Source of the DNA: an uncultured Spirochaetaceae bacterium
Lineage (GTDB): Bacteria; Spirochaetota; Spirochaetia; Treponematales; Treponemataceae
NCBI GenBank assembly: GCA_902772605.1
Contig: CACYBG010000063.1
Coordinates: 1-5,931 of the forward strand
Direction: 5' to 3'
Length of the DNA: 5,931 nt
Shown: positions 1-5,931 of the stretch, one piece after another
How positions within the stretch are numbered: position 1 is the stretch's first letter
Layout of the letters: every line of letters starts with the position of its first letter
Position numbers and translations under genes: made by a program
The notes under the pieces: model-generated
What the model was told of the DNA's origin: nothing
What the model saw: the letters and a program-made list of their open reading frames with translations, nothing else
Databases searched by the model: none

Positions 1-489
1 ACCTGAAAAGTCCGGTAAATCGGGGTGGGCCAGATACGAAAACATTCCGGTCTTCATTCCTTCAATGGTCAAATCAACGTAATCCCTAAGCATGGATTCT
101 TCATCTGTCGGTGCACCGGAATAACAACCTTCGATTTCATCAGGAACGAAATGCTGTCCCTGAATCAGGTAATCCAACGGGAATTCCCTGAGCCTTTCAA
201 TCAATGCCGGAAAATATTTTACGGTATATTCGGTTTCGTATCCTATCAGAACTTCAATCTGATTTTTGTACTCTTCTTTCAGCGATGTCAACGTTTCGGT
301 GTAATCGGAAATCTGATCCATGCCCATCCTGATTGATGAAATATAATAATCGGGGTAGGGCTGTGGACAATGGTCAGAAAAGCCAATCACCTTCAGGCCT
401 TTTTCAATCGCCCTTTCGATGTATTCCCTTTCGCTACCCCTTGCATGATTGCATCTGACTGTGTGAGTGTGGAAATTTCCTGTAATCAT
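1..489 (-). CDS. PHP-domain phosphatase, histidinol-phosphatase (HisK/HisJ)-like, C-terminus cut by window edge
   Basis: The first 163 residues of a PHP-superfamily metal-dependent phosphoesterase are visible; the frame is still open at base 1. Metal-ligand motifs appear in the family's order: HTH at residues 7-9, followed by C13 and H15; SDH at 38-40; GYE with E85; QH at 112-113; and AHPD at 154-157. The late Asp-x-His motif would lie outside the window. Relatives are about 260-285 residues, so roughly 60% is present. The closest family is the one annotated as histidinol-phosphatase, which removes phosphate from L-histidinol phosphate in histidine synthesis in the cytoplasm. No other his gene is in view, and many PHP proteins with this label are untested, so the substrate is an inference. 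The ATG at 489 is well fixed: an in-frame TAA lies only two codons upstream. The gene starts 26 bases after the lipoprotein stop on the same strand, which suggests co-transcription. Confidence 0.88.
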   Translation of the reverse strand, partial: MITGNFHTHTVRCNHARGSEREYIERAIEKGLKVIGFSDHCPQPYPDYYISSIRMGMDQISDYTETLTSLKEEYKNQIEVLIGYETEYTVKYFPALIERLREFPLDYLIQGQHFVPDEIEGCYSGAPTDEESMLRDYVDLTIEGMKTGMFSYLAHPDLPDFSG

Positions 490-502
490 GATTTACCGCA
501 TA

Positions 503-508
503 CCCTCC
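503..508 (-). promoter_or_regulatory. Probable ribosome binding site of the PHP phosphatase
   Basis: GGAGGG on the minus strand lies in the short gap after the lipoprotein stop codon. It is a strong Shine-Dalgarno match, but it ends 13 bases before the ATG at 489, which is longer than the usual 5-9. No other in-frame start is possible, because a TAA sits between the site and the ATG. The site is therefore either used at a suboptimal distance or is fortuitous. Confidence 0.5.
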
Positions 509-515
509 GCTAGAA

Positions 516-1835
516 TCAATTGAGGCTGAGCCATCCGTCAAGGTCTTTATCCTGCTCTGCATTTGAGAATGAAATCGGATAGCCTCCTTCCATCGGATTT
601 GGAATTCCAAGCAGAACCTTATAGTTGGCAGATGTGTTTGGAAGCGATGAACTGAACATGAATGTCTTTTCTTCATCCATTTCAACCGTTGAAATTTTCC
701 AATCCGTTTCATATGTCTTGACTATTGAAGTTCCGTCATAAAGGGCGATTTTCACGGGCCAGTCGTAATAGAAAGGAGCAACTCCGTCGTTTTTGATTTT
801 TACCGTTACGCTTAACGTTCCGTTCGAAAGCGAAAGGCTTTTGTGCGTCAAACAAAAATCGTATCCCAATGCTGCGGAAGCATTTAAAATCATTTTTCCG
901 TCAAATCCTGACTGGAGAACCTTGCTGCACAGCAGTGATGAAACATGCTGATCCTTTGCCCTGTTGCAGTATGATTCAAATGCCCTGGAATTCGTCTGAC
1001 ATTTTTTAAAGAAATCCAGCTGCAATGGAGGAGCAAATTCTCCCGTAATCATCGTCGTCTTCCATCGCTCGGTCATCGAGTTTTCCGTCAAACCGTTCAT
1101 GAAATCCGCATCATTTTCATCTTCATAGAACATGTCGTTGTAGAATCCAAGCTGTGGAAAAAGCGATGCATTCTCATTAAGCGGGTTCCTTACCGAAAGT
1201 TTTGTCTTGGAAAATGAATCGCAGTATGTCTTGAAAAAAGTTTTCCATGTTTCATCGGAAATGCTCTGTCCGTTGGATGCAAGTTCACAGTAGTAAATGT
1301 GCTGTTCGCCCCAGTGACCGATTATTCCGGTTTGTATGCATGCAATCCTAGGATCTCCGTCATATTTGCGTGCAAAATCCTGAATCAGGAATTTAATCTG
1401 TGAAAGGAAATTTTCATCGTTGTAATCCGGGGACTGACCGCCGTTACCCTGAGTGTACGGATATAAAGTGACGTTCGATTTTATGAACTCCGGAAGATAA
1501 AGACCTTCTCCCGGTTCATCGATTACGATTCTTACGACCGATTGATGACGCTTATTTTTTGCCCCATTGAGCTTTTCTTCGAGAACGTCCCAATTGCAGC
1601 TGTCTTCTGCAACAAGTATGTCGCTGAATTTCACCGGGATGTATTCAAGGCTGCACAGGTCGGCCCCCTTTTCATTTCCCTCCCAAAGGATGAATCCCTT
1701 AAGCGGATTGACTTTTGCTTCGGAACTGTAATTTGGCGACGTTCCGCTTATTCCTGATGTACATGCGGTCAGGATTCCGCCCGTCAATATTAAAACCGTC
1801 AATGAAATCTGTTTGAATATGTTGAACTTTCTCAT
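516..1835 (-). CDS. Lipoprotein with DUF4874/DUF4832-like (TIM-barrel plus beta-domain) architecture
   Basis: A complete 439-residue protein, read from the ATG at 1835. Residues 1-24 form a lipoprotein signal peptide: basic start (RK, K8), hydrophobic core 10-22, and lipobox LTAC with Cys25 as the lipid-bearing residue. The mature protein is exported and membrane-anchored. It opens with NPLKGF (43-48), a motif typical of DUF4874/DUF4832 proteins, whose N-terminal part resembles the (beta/alpha)8 barrel of clan-A glycoside hydrolases. Two acidic residues sit in family-like contexts: E177 in GHWGEQH and E266 in ITGEF. They could be a catalytic pair, but this is inferred. From about residue 315 the sequence matches the DUF4832-type C-terminal beta domain (ALGYDF at 322-327; VKIKNDGVAPFYYDWP near 345-360). 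No enzymatic activity is known to me for the family; carbohydrate binding or hydrolysis at the cell surface is a guess. A frame extension to TTG at 1871 was rejected because it would put 12 extra residues, some charged, before the signal peptide and would overlap the predicted promoter. Confidence 0.85.
   Translation of the reverse strand: MRKFNIFKQISLTVLILTGGILTACTSGISGTSPNYSSEAKVNPLKGFILWEGNEKGADLCSLEYIPVKFSDILVAEDSCNWDVLEEKLNGAKNKRHQSVVRIVIDEPGEGLYLPEFIKSNVTLYPYTQGNGGQSPDYNDENFLSQIKFLIQDFARKYDGDPRIACIQTGIIGHWGEQHIYYCELASNGQSISDETWKTFFKTYCDSFSKTKLSVRNPLNENASLFPQLGFYNDMFYEDENDADFMNGLTENSMTERWKTTMITGEFAPPLQLDFFKKCQTNSRAFESYCNRAKDQHVSSLLCSKVLQSGFDGKMILNASAALGYDFCLTHKSLSLSNGTLSVTVKIKNDGVAPFYYDWPVKIALYDGTSIVKTYETDWKISTVEMDEEKTFMFSSSLPNTSANYKVLLGIPNPMEGGYPISFSNAEQDKDLDGWLSLN
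1761..1835 (-). other. Lipoprotein signal peptide and lipobox cysteine
   Basis: Codons 1-25 of the lipoprotein. The n-region carries R2, K3 and K8, the hydrophobic stretch spans residues 10-22, and the lipobox is L22-T23-A24-C25, fitting signal peptidase II cleavage before Cys25. The following residues are Thr-Ser-Gly and then a Ser/Gly/Thr-rich linker, as is usual for a flexible tether. There is no Asp at +2, so the enterobacterial inner-membrane retention signal is absent. Confidence 0.88.
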
Positions 1836-1842
1836 GACTTTG

Positions 1843-1871
1843 ATTTTAACGATGAACGGACGAGATGACAA
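1843..1871 (-). promoter_or_regulatory. Predicted sigma-70-type promoter for the lipoprotein gene (near-leaderless)
   Basis: On the minus strand, TTGTCA (1871-1866) and TAAAAT (1848-1843) are separated by exactly 17 bases. Each differs from the -35 and -10 consensus at one position. An A/T-rich stretch (about 1890-1872) lies just upstream and could act as an UP element. The end of the -10 box is only seven bases from the ATG at 1835, so transcription would begin at or next to the start codon. This agrees with the lack of a clear Shine-Dalgarno sequence before that ATG. It would make the lipoprotein and the PHP gene a transcription unit separate from sbcDC. The evidence is pattern-based only, and such matches do occur by chance in AT-rich DNA. 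Confidence 0.5.
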
Positions 1872-1905
1872 TAGATTTATTAAATTTACCTTGCTTTTTT
1901 ACCGG

Positions 1906-4900
1906 TCATTTTCTGGATACGCCGTCTCCCTTCAGTATGCTTGTCGCACCGTGTTTTTCGGCCGTAATCTTCTGGTCGAATTCCTTTATGACGTCGGAAA
2001 CATGGGTGATTATGCCCAGCGTCTTTCCGGTAGCCTGAAGCGACTTCAATGAATTTACGGCTTCAATTAGAGGTGCACCGCTCAACGTTCCAAACCCTTC
2101 GTCAAGGAAAAGCGAATTCACCTGGACGTTTCTGCTTGCAAGTTCTGCAATTCCAAGTGCAAGTGAAAGGCTGATTATGAATTTTTCTCCTCCGCTCATG
2201 TTGTCTATCGGACGGTCGTCTTTCGGGTCCGGATAGTTGTCGTCATGAACCTTGAAATCGACCCTCTGTCCGTTTTGCACCAGTGAGTATCTTCCGGTTA
2301 TGTCGTGTATGTATCTGTTCGCCTTAACCAGAAGGTTCTGCAATGCAAGGGACTGAACGAAAACTTCAAAGTCGCTGCCATCGATTTTTCCTATGAAGGA
2401 CTTCATTTCCTGCCACATGGTATTCTTTTCCTCTGCAGCCTGAAAATCCGAAAGCTTCTTTTTATATCTCGTTTCCGCATCGTCGTTCGCCTTTATTCTT
2501 GCTTCAATTTCTCCTATGCGTCTGTTGGATTCATCACGTATTCCCTTCTTTTCCATGCTTACGGCTTCAAGTTCCGGTCTTGTCTTTTCGGTCAGATTTT
2601 TGGACCTTGTTTTTTCAAGCTCATCGGATGCATTTTTCAATTCGGTTGCAGTGACGCTGTCTTCCTTTTCAAGCGATTTTTTTTCATCCTCAATTCTTTT
2701 GATTTCGTCATCGCTCAATCTGCAATCCAAAAATTCCTGTGTTGAACTGAATCCGTTTTTTTTCAGTTCGACATTGAATGCATTTTCAAAAGATTCCAGT
2801 TCAGGCTTTTTTTCAGAAAGATCCTTTTCGTGATTTTTCATCAGGGCATCAAGTTCAAGTTTGCGCCTGTAGGATTTTTCCTTCTGTTCGTCCGCATTTT
2901 CAGATTCAGATTTCAATTTCTGAAGGCTGACTTTAAAAATCCTTTCATCTTCATCAGGATTTTCATCTCCGAATATTTTTTTACGTTCGTCCTGCAAGGA
3001 AACGAGGATTTTTTCCATCTCCGCAAATTTTTCGCATTCGTCCCTTAATTTCAACTCGAGTGACTGCATGTCGATTGAATCGAGCATTGCAACGACTGAT
3101 TGCATTTCGTTCTTGAACTCGTTCATGTCGTTTTTTTTCGTTCTGTAGATTTCAGACTTTTCACGAAGCATATTAATCGCCTTTCCGATTTTTCCCGGAA
3201 CGTTTTCCGCATCGATTGAAAGGTTCCACTCGCCGATTATTCCGTTGATTTTTTCAATCAAACATTTTTTTTCGTTTTCGCAGGATTCAATGTTTTCGCT
3301 TAATCCGGAAATTTTTTCCAGAACTGCAGTACGCTCATTTTCAATTTTCTTCAGTTCTTTTTCCAATGATTCAAGTTCGGAATGAAGGTCTGAAATGTTC
3401 TTTACAAGTTTCCTGTCGCCTGTTTTTGAATCTGAATCATTCCGTTCATCCTGTCCTTGATCAGTGCAATTCGGATGTTCAGTCGAACCGCATACTGGAC
3501 ACGGAGAGCCGGGATTCAGTTCCTTTCTGAGAATCAGTGAAATATTTAAATATTCTTCCTTTACGAGTTTTTTCAGTTTTTCATCGGTTTCATATGATTT
3601 CGAATCCAGATTTTGTTTTTTTGCTTCGATTTGCGAAAGCTTTTCATTCAGGTCCGAAAGTGATTTTGAAAGCGTGCTGATTTCGCGGCACTTTGATTCA
3701 ATGGAAGAGCCAAAGCTTTCAATCAATGGAATCTTTTCAGCGAGACTTTCATCGATTCTGTTTTTTGCAGCATATTCATCCAGTTCTGAAATCATCTTTT
3801 GCAGACGGGATTTTTTTTCTTCAAGACCGCTTTGTTTTTCCTTTTCTTTTTTCAATTCAATTTCGGATTTCTGCTTCCTCTGTTTCTGCTCCAAGAACAT
3901 CTTTTCGTTCGGCTGTATTTTTGAATCCAATTCGCGCACGAGCTTCCAGACTTTTTCCTTTTCCTGAAGCTCATTGTTTTTTTCGTTATAAATGCGTTCT
4001 GCCGTTTCAGATTTCAATTCAAGAGCACTAAAAAGTTTTTCAGCATCATCAAGATTTGATTTTGTTTCGGCGATTTTATTTTTGCACTCTTCCAGCTGTG
4101 TGTTCGAATGCAAAAACATTTCGTATGCAGAATTGCAGTTTTTTGCATCCAGAGCCTTTTTCAGGATTTCACTTTGAGAGGAAAACTTATTTTTCTTTTC
4201 TTCAAATTTTTTCCTGTTGATTTCGGCGGCATTAAGCTTGGATTTTTTTTCATCGATTTCATCAAGCCAATTCATGCCGACATTCAGTTCGTTGATTTCA
4301 GATTCGATTCTTGAAACGGAATCCGCCAGAGATTTTTTTTCTTCGTTAAGTTTTGCAATTTCATCTGCATCAAGGCATTCTATATTCTTAAGCTCAATCG
4401 ATGCTTTTTCATAATCCTTTGCAACATCACCTGCCTTCAGGCAAATCCTTTTTCCAATCTCCCTGTATTTTTCCGTTCCGTTTATTTTTGCAAGAATCTC
4501 TGCGCGTTTCCTTTCATTGTTGGTAGAATTTTTTTCACCCTCCAAAAATACATTGAACTCTCCCTGTGCAAGCATGATTGAACGGCAGAATTGACTGTAA
4601 TCAAGGTGTATGATTTCAGCAGTCTTTGCTTCCATGTCCGCATTTTTGTGAGACTCAAAAATCAATGTACCGTTTTCATCCAGAACTGAAAAATCCGTGA
4701 CGTCAAGTTTTCCGCTCCGTGGTTTCCTGTTCTGTGAAAATCTTGAAACATATTTGCGACCCTTACATTCATATTCAACCGAAGCCATACAGGCTGCAGT
4801 GTTACGTGTCATTATCTCATTGTTGTTTCCGTCGATTCTATTCAGGCGTGCGGTTTTTCCGTAAAGTGCCAGGGTGATTGCATCGAGTATGGTTGTCTTT

Positions 4901-5028
4901 CCTGCACCGGTTTCTCCGCAAATCACAAACTGATTGTGGTTTTTCCTGAACGATTCGCAAGTCAGATCTATGCACCAGTGCCCTTTCAGTGAATTTAAAT
5001 TTTCAAATTCTATTCTGTTGATTTTCAT
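1906..5028 (-). CDS. sbcC: SbcC, ATPase subunit of the SbcCD (Rad50-Mre11-type) nuclease
   Basis: A complete 1040-residue SMC-like protein, similar in length to E. coli SbcC (about 1050). SbcC uses ATP binding and hydrolysis to control the SbcD nuclease, which opens DNA hairpins and trims blocked double-strand ends. The N-terminal ABC half has Walker A GETGAGKT (38-45) and a Q-loop in LAQGEF (Q155). Two long Lys/Glu/Ser-rich coiled-coil arms follow (about 165-505 and 530-870), meeting at the zinc hook CPVCG with C510 and C513. The C-terminal ABC half carries signature MSGGEK (944-949), Walker B LFLDE (D976, E977) and the H-loop histidine in ITH (H1009). Nothing essential is missing or broken. 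The ATG overlaps the sbcD stop codon as ATGA, so translation is probably coupled and the subunits made together. After the zinc hook there is a short polar, acidic stretch. Seven A8 tracts occur in the coding strand, mainly at Lys-Lys codons in the arms. No terminator hairpin is evident after the stop. Confidence 0.97.
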   Translation of the reverse strand: MKINRIEFENLNSLKGHWCIDLTCESFRKNHNQFVICGETGAGKTTILDAITLALYGKTARLNRIDGNNNEIMTRNTAACMASVEYECKGRKYVSRFSQNRKPRSGKLDVTDFSVLDENGTLIFESHKNADMEAKTAEIIHLDYSQFCRSIMLAQGEFNVFLEGEKNSTNNERKRAEILAKINGTEKYREIGKRICLKAGDVAKDYEKASIELKNIECLDADEIAKLNEEKKSLADSVSRIESEINELNVGMNWLDEIDEKKSKLNAAEINRKKFEEKKNKFSSQSEILKKALDAKNCNSAYEMFLHSNTQLEECKNKIAETKSNLDDAEKLFSALELKSETAERIYNEKNNELQEKEKVWKLVRELDSKIQPNEKMFLEQKQRKQKSEIELKKEKEKQSGLEEKKSRLQKMISELDEYAAKNRIDESLAEKIPLIESFGSSIESKCREISTLSKSLSDLNEKLSQIEAKKQNLDSKSYETDEKLKKLVKEEYLNISLILRKELNPGSPCPVCGSTEHPNCTDQGQDERNDSDSKTGDRKLVKNISDLHSELESLEKELKKIENERTAVLEKISGLSENIESCENEKKCLIEKINGIIGEWNLSIDAENVPGKIGKAINMLREKSEIYRTKKNDMNEFKNEMQSVVAMLDSIDMQSLELKLRDECEKFAEMEKILVSLQDERKKIFGDENPDEDERIFKVSLQKLKSESENADEQKEKSYRRKLELDALMKNHEKDLSEKKPELESFENAFNVELKKNGFSSTQEFLDCRLSDDEIKRIEDEKKSLEKEDSVTATELKNASDELEKTRSKNLTEKTRPELEAVSMEKKGIRDESNRRIGEIEARIKANDDAETRYKKKLSDFQAAEEKNTMWQEMKSFIGKIDGSDFEVFVQSLALQNLLVKANRYIHDITGRYSLVQNGQRVDFKVHDDNYPDPKDDRPIDNMSGGEKFIISLSLALGIAELASRNVQVNSLFLDEGFGTLSGAPLIEAVNSLKSLQATGKTLGIITHVSDVIKEFDQKITAEKHGATSILKGDGVSRK

Positions 5029-5931
5029 TTTGTTTCCTTTTCCATTTCCGATGCAATTTCCAAAAACAGCGGCATGTATTTTTTGACCAGCTCATCCTTC
5101 CTCGACTTTTGCTCTTCATCAGGAAGCCCGGAAAATAAAGCCGCTTTCTTTGACAGAATCAGCCTCCTGAAAATTTCCGTCTCATCAAAATTCTTCAGGT
5201 CGTCCATGTCGATGTTTCCAAAGGCGTCCGAATCGATTTGCCTTTGCTGCGCCTTTACGTTTACAACCGAAACACAGTCGGGGAGTTTTTGTCGGATTGA
5301 TTCGATTTTGTCATGAATGTTGATTCCGTCTTCAGCAATGAAATAAGCTTCGATGAACGTATTTTTTTCAGGAGGATTTCCTTCATATTTCAAAAGTTCG
5401 TCGATTATGTAAGTGCAGTTTCCCGATATGCGCCTGTAAACGACCTGCTGAGGAATCTGGATTTTTTTTACCGTCGTTTTATGGTCGGAATCGATTTCGA
5501 CGGAAAGTACGTTTCTGGGAATGTTCGCCTCATCAAATCCCATGACGAAGGGAGAGCCTGAATACCGTATCCTTGGATTTCCGTCTACCGTGCTCGCATA
5601 ATGGATGTGACCGAGTGCAACGTAATCAAAATCCTTTGGAAAAATTCCTGCATGAACCGAACCGAGTTTTCCGACCACATCAAGCATTCTCGTTCCGTCG
5701 TCGGACTTGATTTCACCCTGCACATCTTTCAATCGGCCTTCAAGATTTGCAGCGTAAAGATGTCCCGTCGCAACAATCGGAACGTCCTTTCCATTCGACT
5801 TTATTTTTGCAGCCTCTAAAGCCTGTCTGTAAAGTTCTCCATAGGCCTTATCCGAAAAAGTTCCGTCATCGCTTTCTTCGTCATGGAACCTCCTGAGTTC
5901 GGATTCCCGTGCATATGGAATTGCACAGCAT
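5025..5931 (-). CDS. sbcD: SbcD, nuclease subunit of SbcCD, N-terminus cut by window edge
   Basis: The last 301 residues of the Mre11-type metallophosphoesterase SbcD; the frame is open at the right edge. With residue 1 as the first full codon (5930-5928), visible motifs are AIPYARE (3-9), ATGHL with H57, LGHIH with metal-ligand histidines H108 and H110, and IRYSGSP (121-127). All match the second half of the SbcD catalytic domain. The capping domain and a C-terminal region that in this family contacts SbcC (Lys/Glu-rich here) follow. The early metal motifs (Asp-x-His, GDxxD, GNHD) fall outside the window, so about 100 residues are missing given the usual length near 400. A shorter frame beginning at a TTG at 5732 is not the start: the SbcD homology, including ATGHL, continues upstream of it without a stop. 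The gene ends in a four-base ATGA overlap with sbcC, forming the classic sbcDC pair. Confidence 0.96.
   Translation of the reverse strand, partial: CCAIPYARESELRRFHDEESDDGTFSDKAYGELYRQALEAAKIKSNGKDVPIVATGHLYAANLEGRLKDVQGEIKSDDGTRMLDVVGKLGSVHAGIFPKDFDYVALGHIHYASTVDGNPRIRYSGSPFVMGFDEANIPRNVLSVEIDSDHKTTVKKIQIPQQVVYRRISGNCTYIIDELLKYEGNPPEKNTFIEAYFIAEDGINIHDKIESIRQKLPDCVSVVNVKAQQRQIDSDAFGNIDMDDLKNFDETEIFRRLILSKKAALFSGLPDEEQKSRKDELVKKYMPLFLEIASEMEKETK
5035..5040 (-). promoter_or_regulatory. Ribosome binding site of sbcC, inside the end of sbcD
   Basis: AAAGGA on the minus strand, six bases before the sbcC ATG at 5028, within the last codons of sbcD. Its purine-rich core and spacing fit a moderate Shine-Dalgarno site. 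Together with the ATGA overlap this points to re-initiation or coupled translation from sbcD into sbcC. Confidence 0.65.

Noticed and set aside
25..336. Plus-strand open frame of 103 residues at the left edge
   Set aside because: It is antisense to the PHP phosphatase, whose metal motifs are intact on the minus strand.
493..501. Minimal ATG-CGG-TAA reading frame between GGAGGG and the PHP start codon
   Set aside because: It begins one base after the Shine-Dalgarno match, too close to be initiated efficiently, and a two-codon frame here is easily a chance event.
434..712. Minus-strand open frame of 92 residues overlapping the end of the lipoprotein and the start of the PHP gene
   Set aside because: It is in a different frame from both, with a low-complexity His/Ser/Gln-rich composition that looks like an out-of-frame translation.
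1836..1871. In-frame TTG at 1871 as an alternative lipoprotein start giving 451 residues
   Set aside because: It would place 12 residues including Arg and Lys before an already complete signal peptide, has no ribosome binding site, and coincides with the predicted -35 box. The ATG at 1835 gives a textbook lipoprotein signal.
1872..1905. Possible terminator after sbcC
   Set aside because: The stretch is A/T-rich on the minus strand but contains no inverted repeat followed by a U-run that would support an intrinsic terminator.
2305..4414. Several plus-strand open frames opposite sbcC, rich in Phe and Ser
   Set aside because: They are antisense shadows of the Lys/Glu-rich coiled-coil coding sequence. 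They have no recognisable domains and lie wholly within a well-supported gene.
5025..5732. SbcD as a shorter 235-residue protein starting at a TTG at 5732
   Set aside because: The frame is open to the window edge and the upstream part encodes recognisable SbcD sequence (AIPYARE, ATGHL), so the TTG is an internal leucine codon.

Overview
The window holds four genes, all on the minus strand and tightly packed, read here from the right edge to the left: the 3' part of sbcD, a complete sbcC, a lipoprotein with DUF4874/DUF4832-like features, and the 5' part of a PHP-family phosphatase. There is no gene-free stretch over 300 bases. The longest gap is about 70 bases, between sbcC and the lipoprotein. 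I saw no RNA gene, mobile element or CRISPR array, and no terminator hairpin in the gaps.

Organism: base composition is moderately AT-rich. The proteins are rich in Lys, Glu and Ser, and lysine pairs are often encoded by A-tracts. A bacterial lipobox is present, and sbcC has a Shine-Dalgarno-like site. The SbcC N-terminus (residues 10-16, NLNSLKG) resembles the proteobacterial/spirochaete/Fibrobacter style more than the FGPY style I associate with many Bacillota. DUF4832-type proteins are common in gut and rumen anaerobes. A Treponema-like host-associated anaerobe is a reasonable guess, but the sequence alone does not prove it.

Right part (5931 to 1906): sbcD and sbcC overlap by four bases (ATGA) and encode the two subunits of the SbcCD (Mre11-Rad50-type) nuclease. 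This complex uses ATP to open hairpins and process DNA ends. Every SbcC motif expected can be seen: Walker A, Q-loop, central CxxC zinc hook, ABC signature, Walker B and H-loop. The SbcD N-terminal metal motifs lie outside the window.

Left part (1835 to 1): the lipoprotein has a clean signal peptide and lipobox. A good sigma-70-like promoter lies so close to its ATG that the message would be nearly leaderless. Twenty-six bases after its stop the PHP phosphatase begins, and the two are probably co-transcribed. I see no functional link between the repair pair and the lipoprotein/phosphatase pair; they look like two adjacent transcription units. I do not find convincing evidence of a new biological system. 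The points most worth checking are the predicted leaderless promoter and the uncharacterised lipoprotein.
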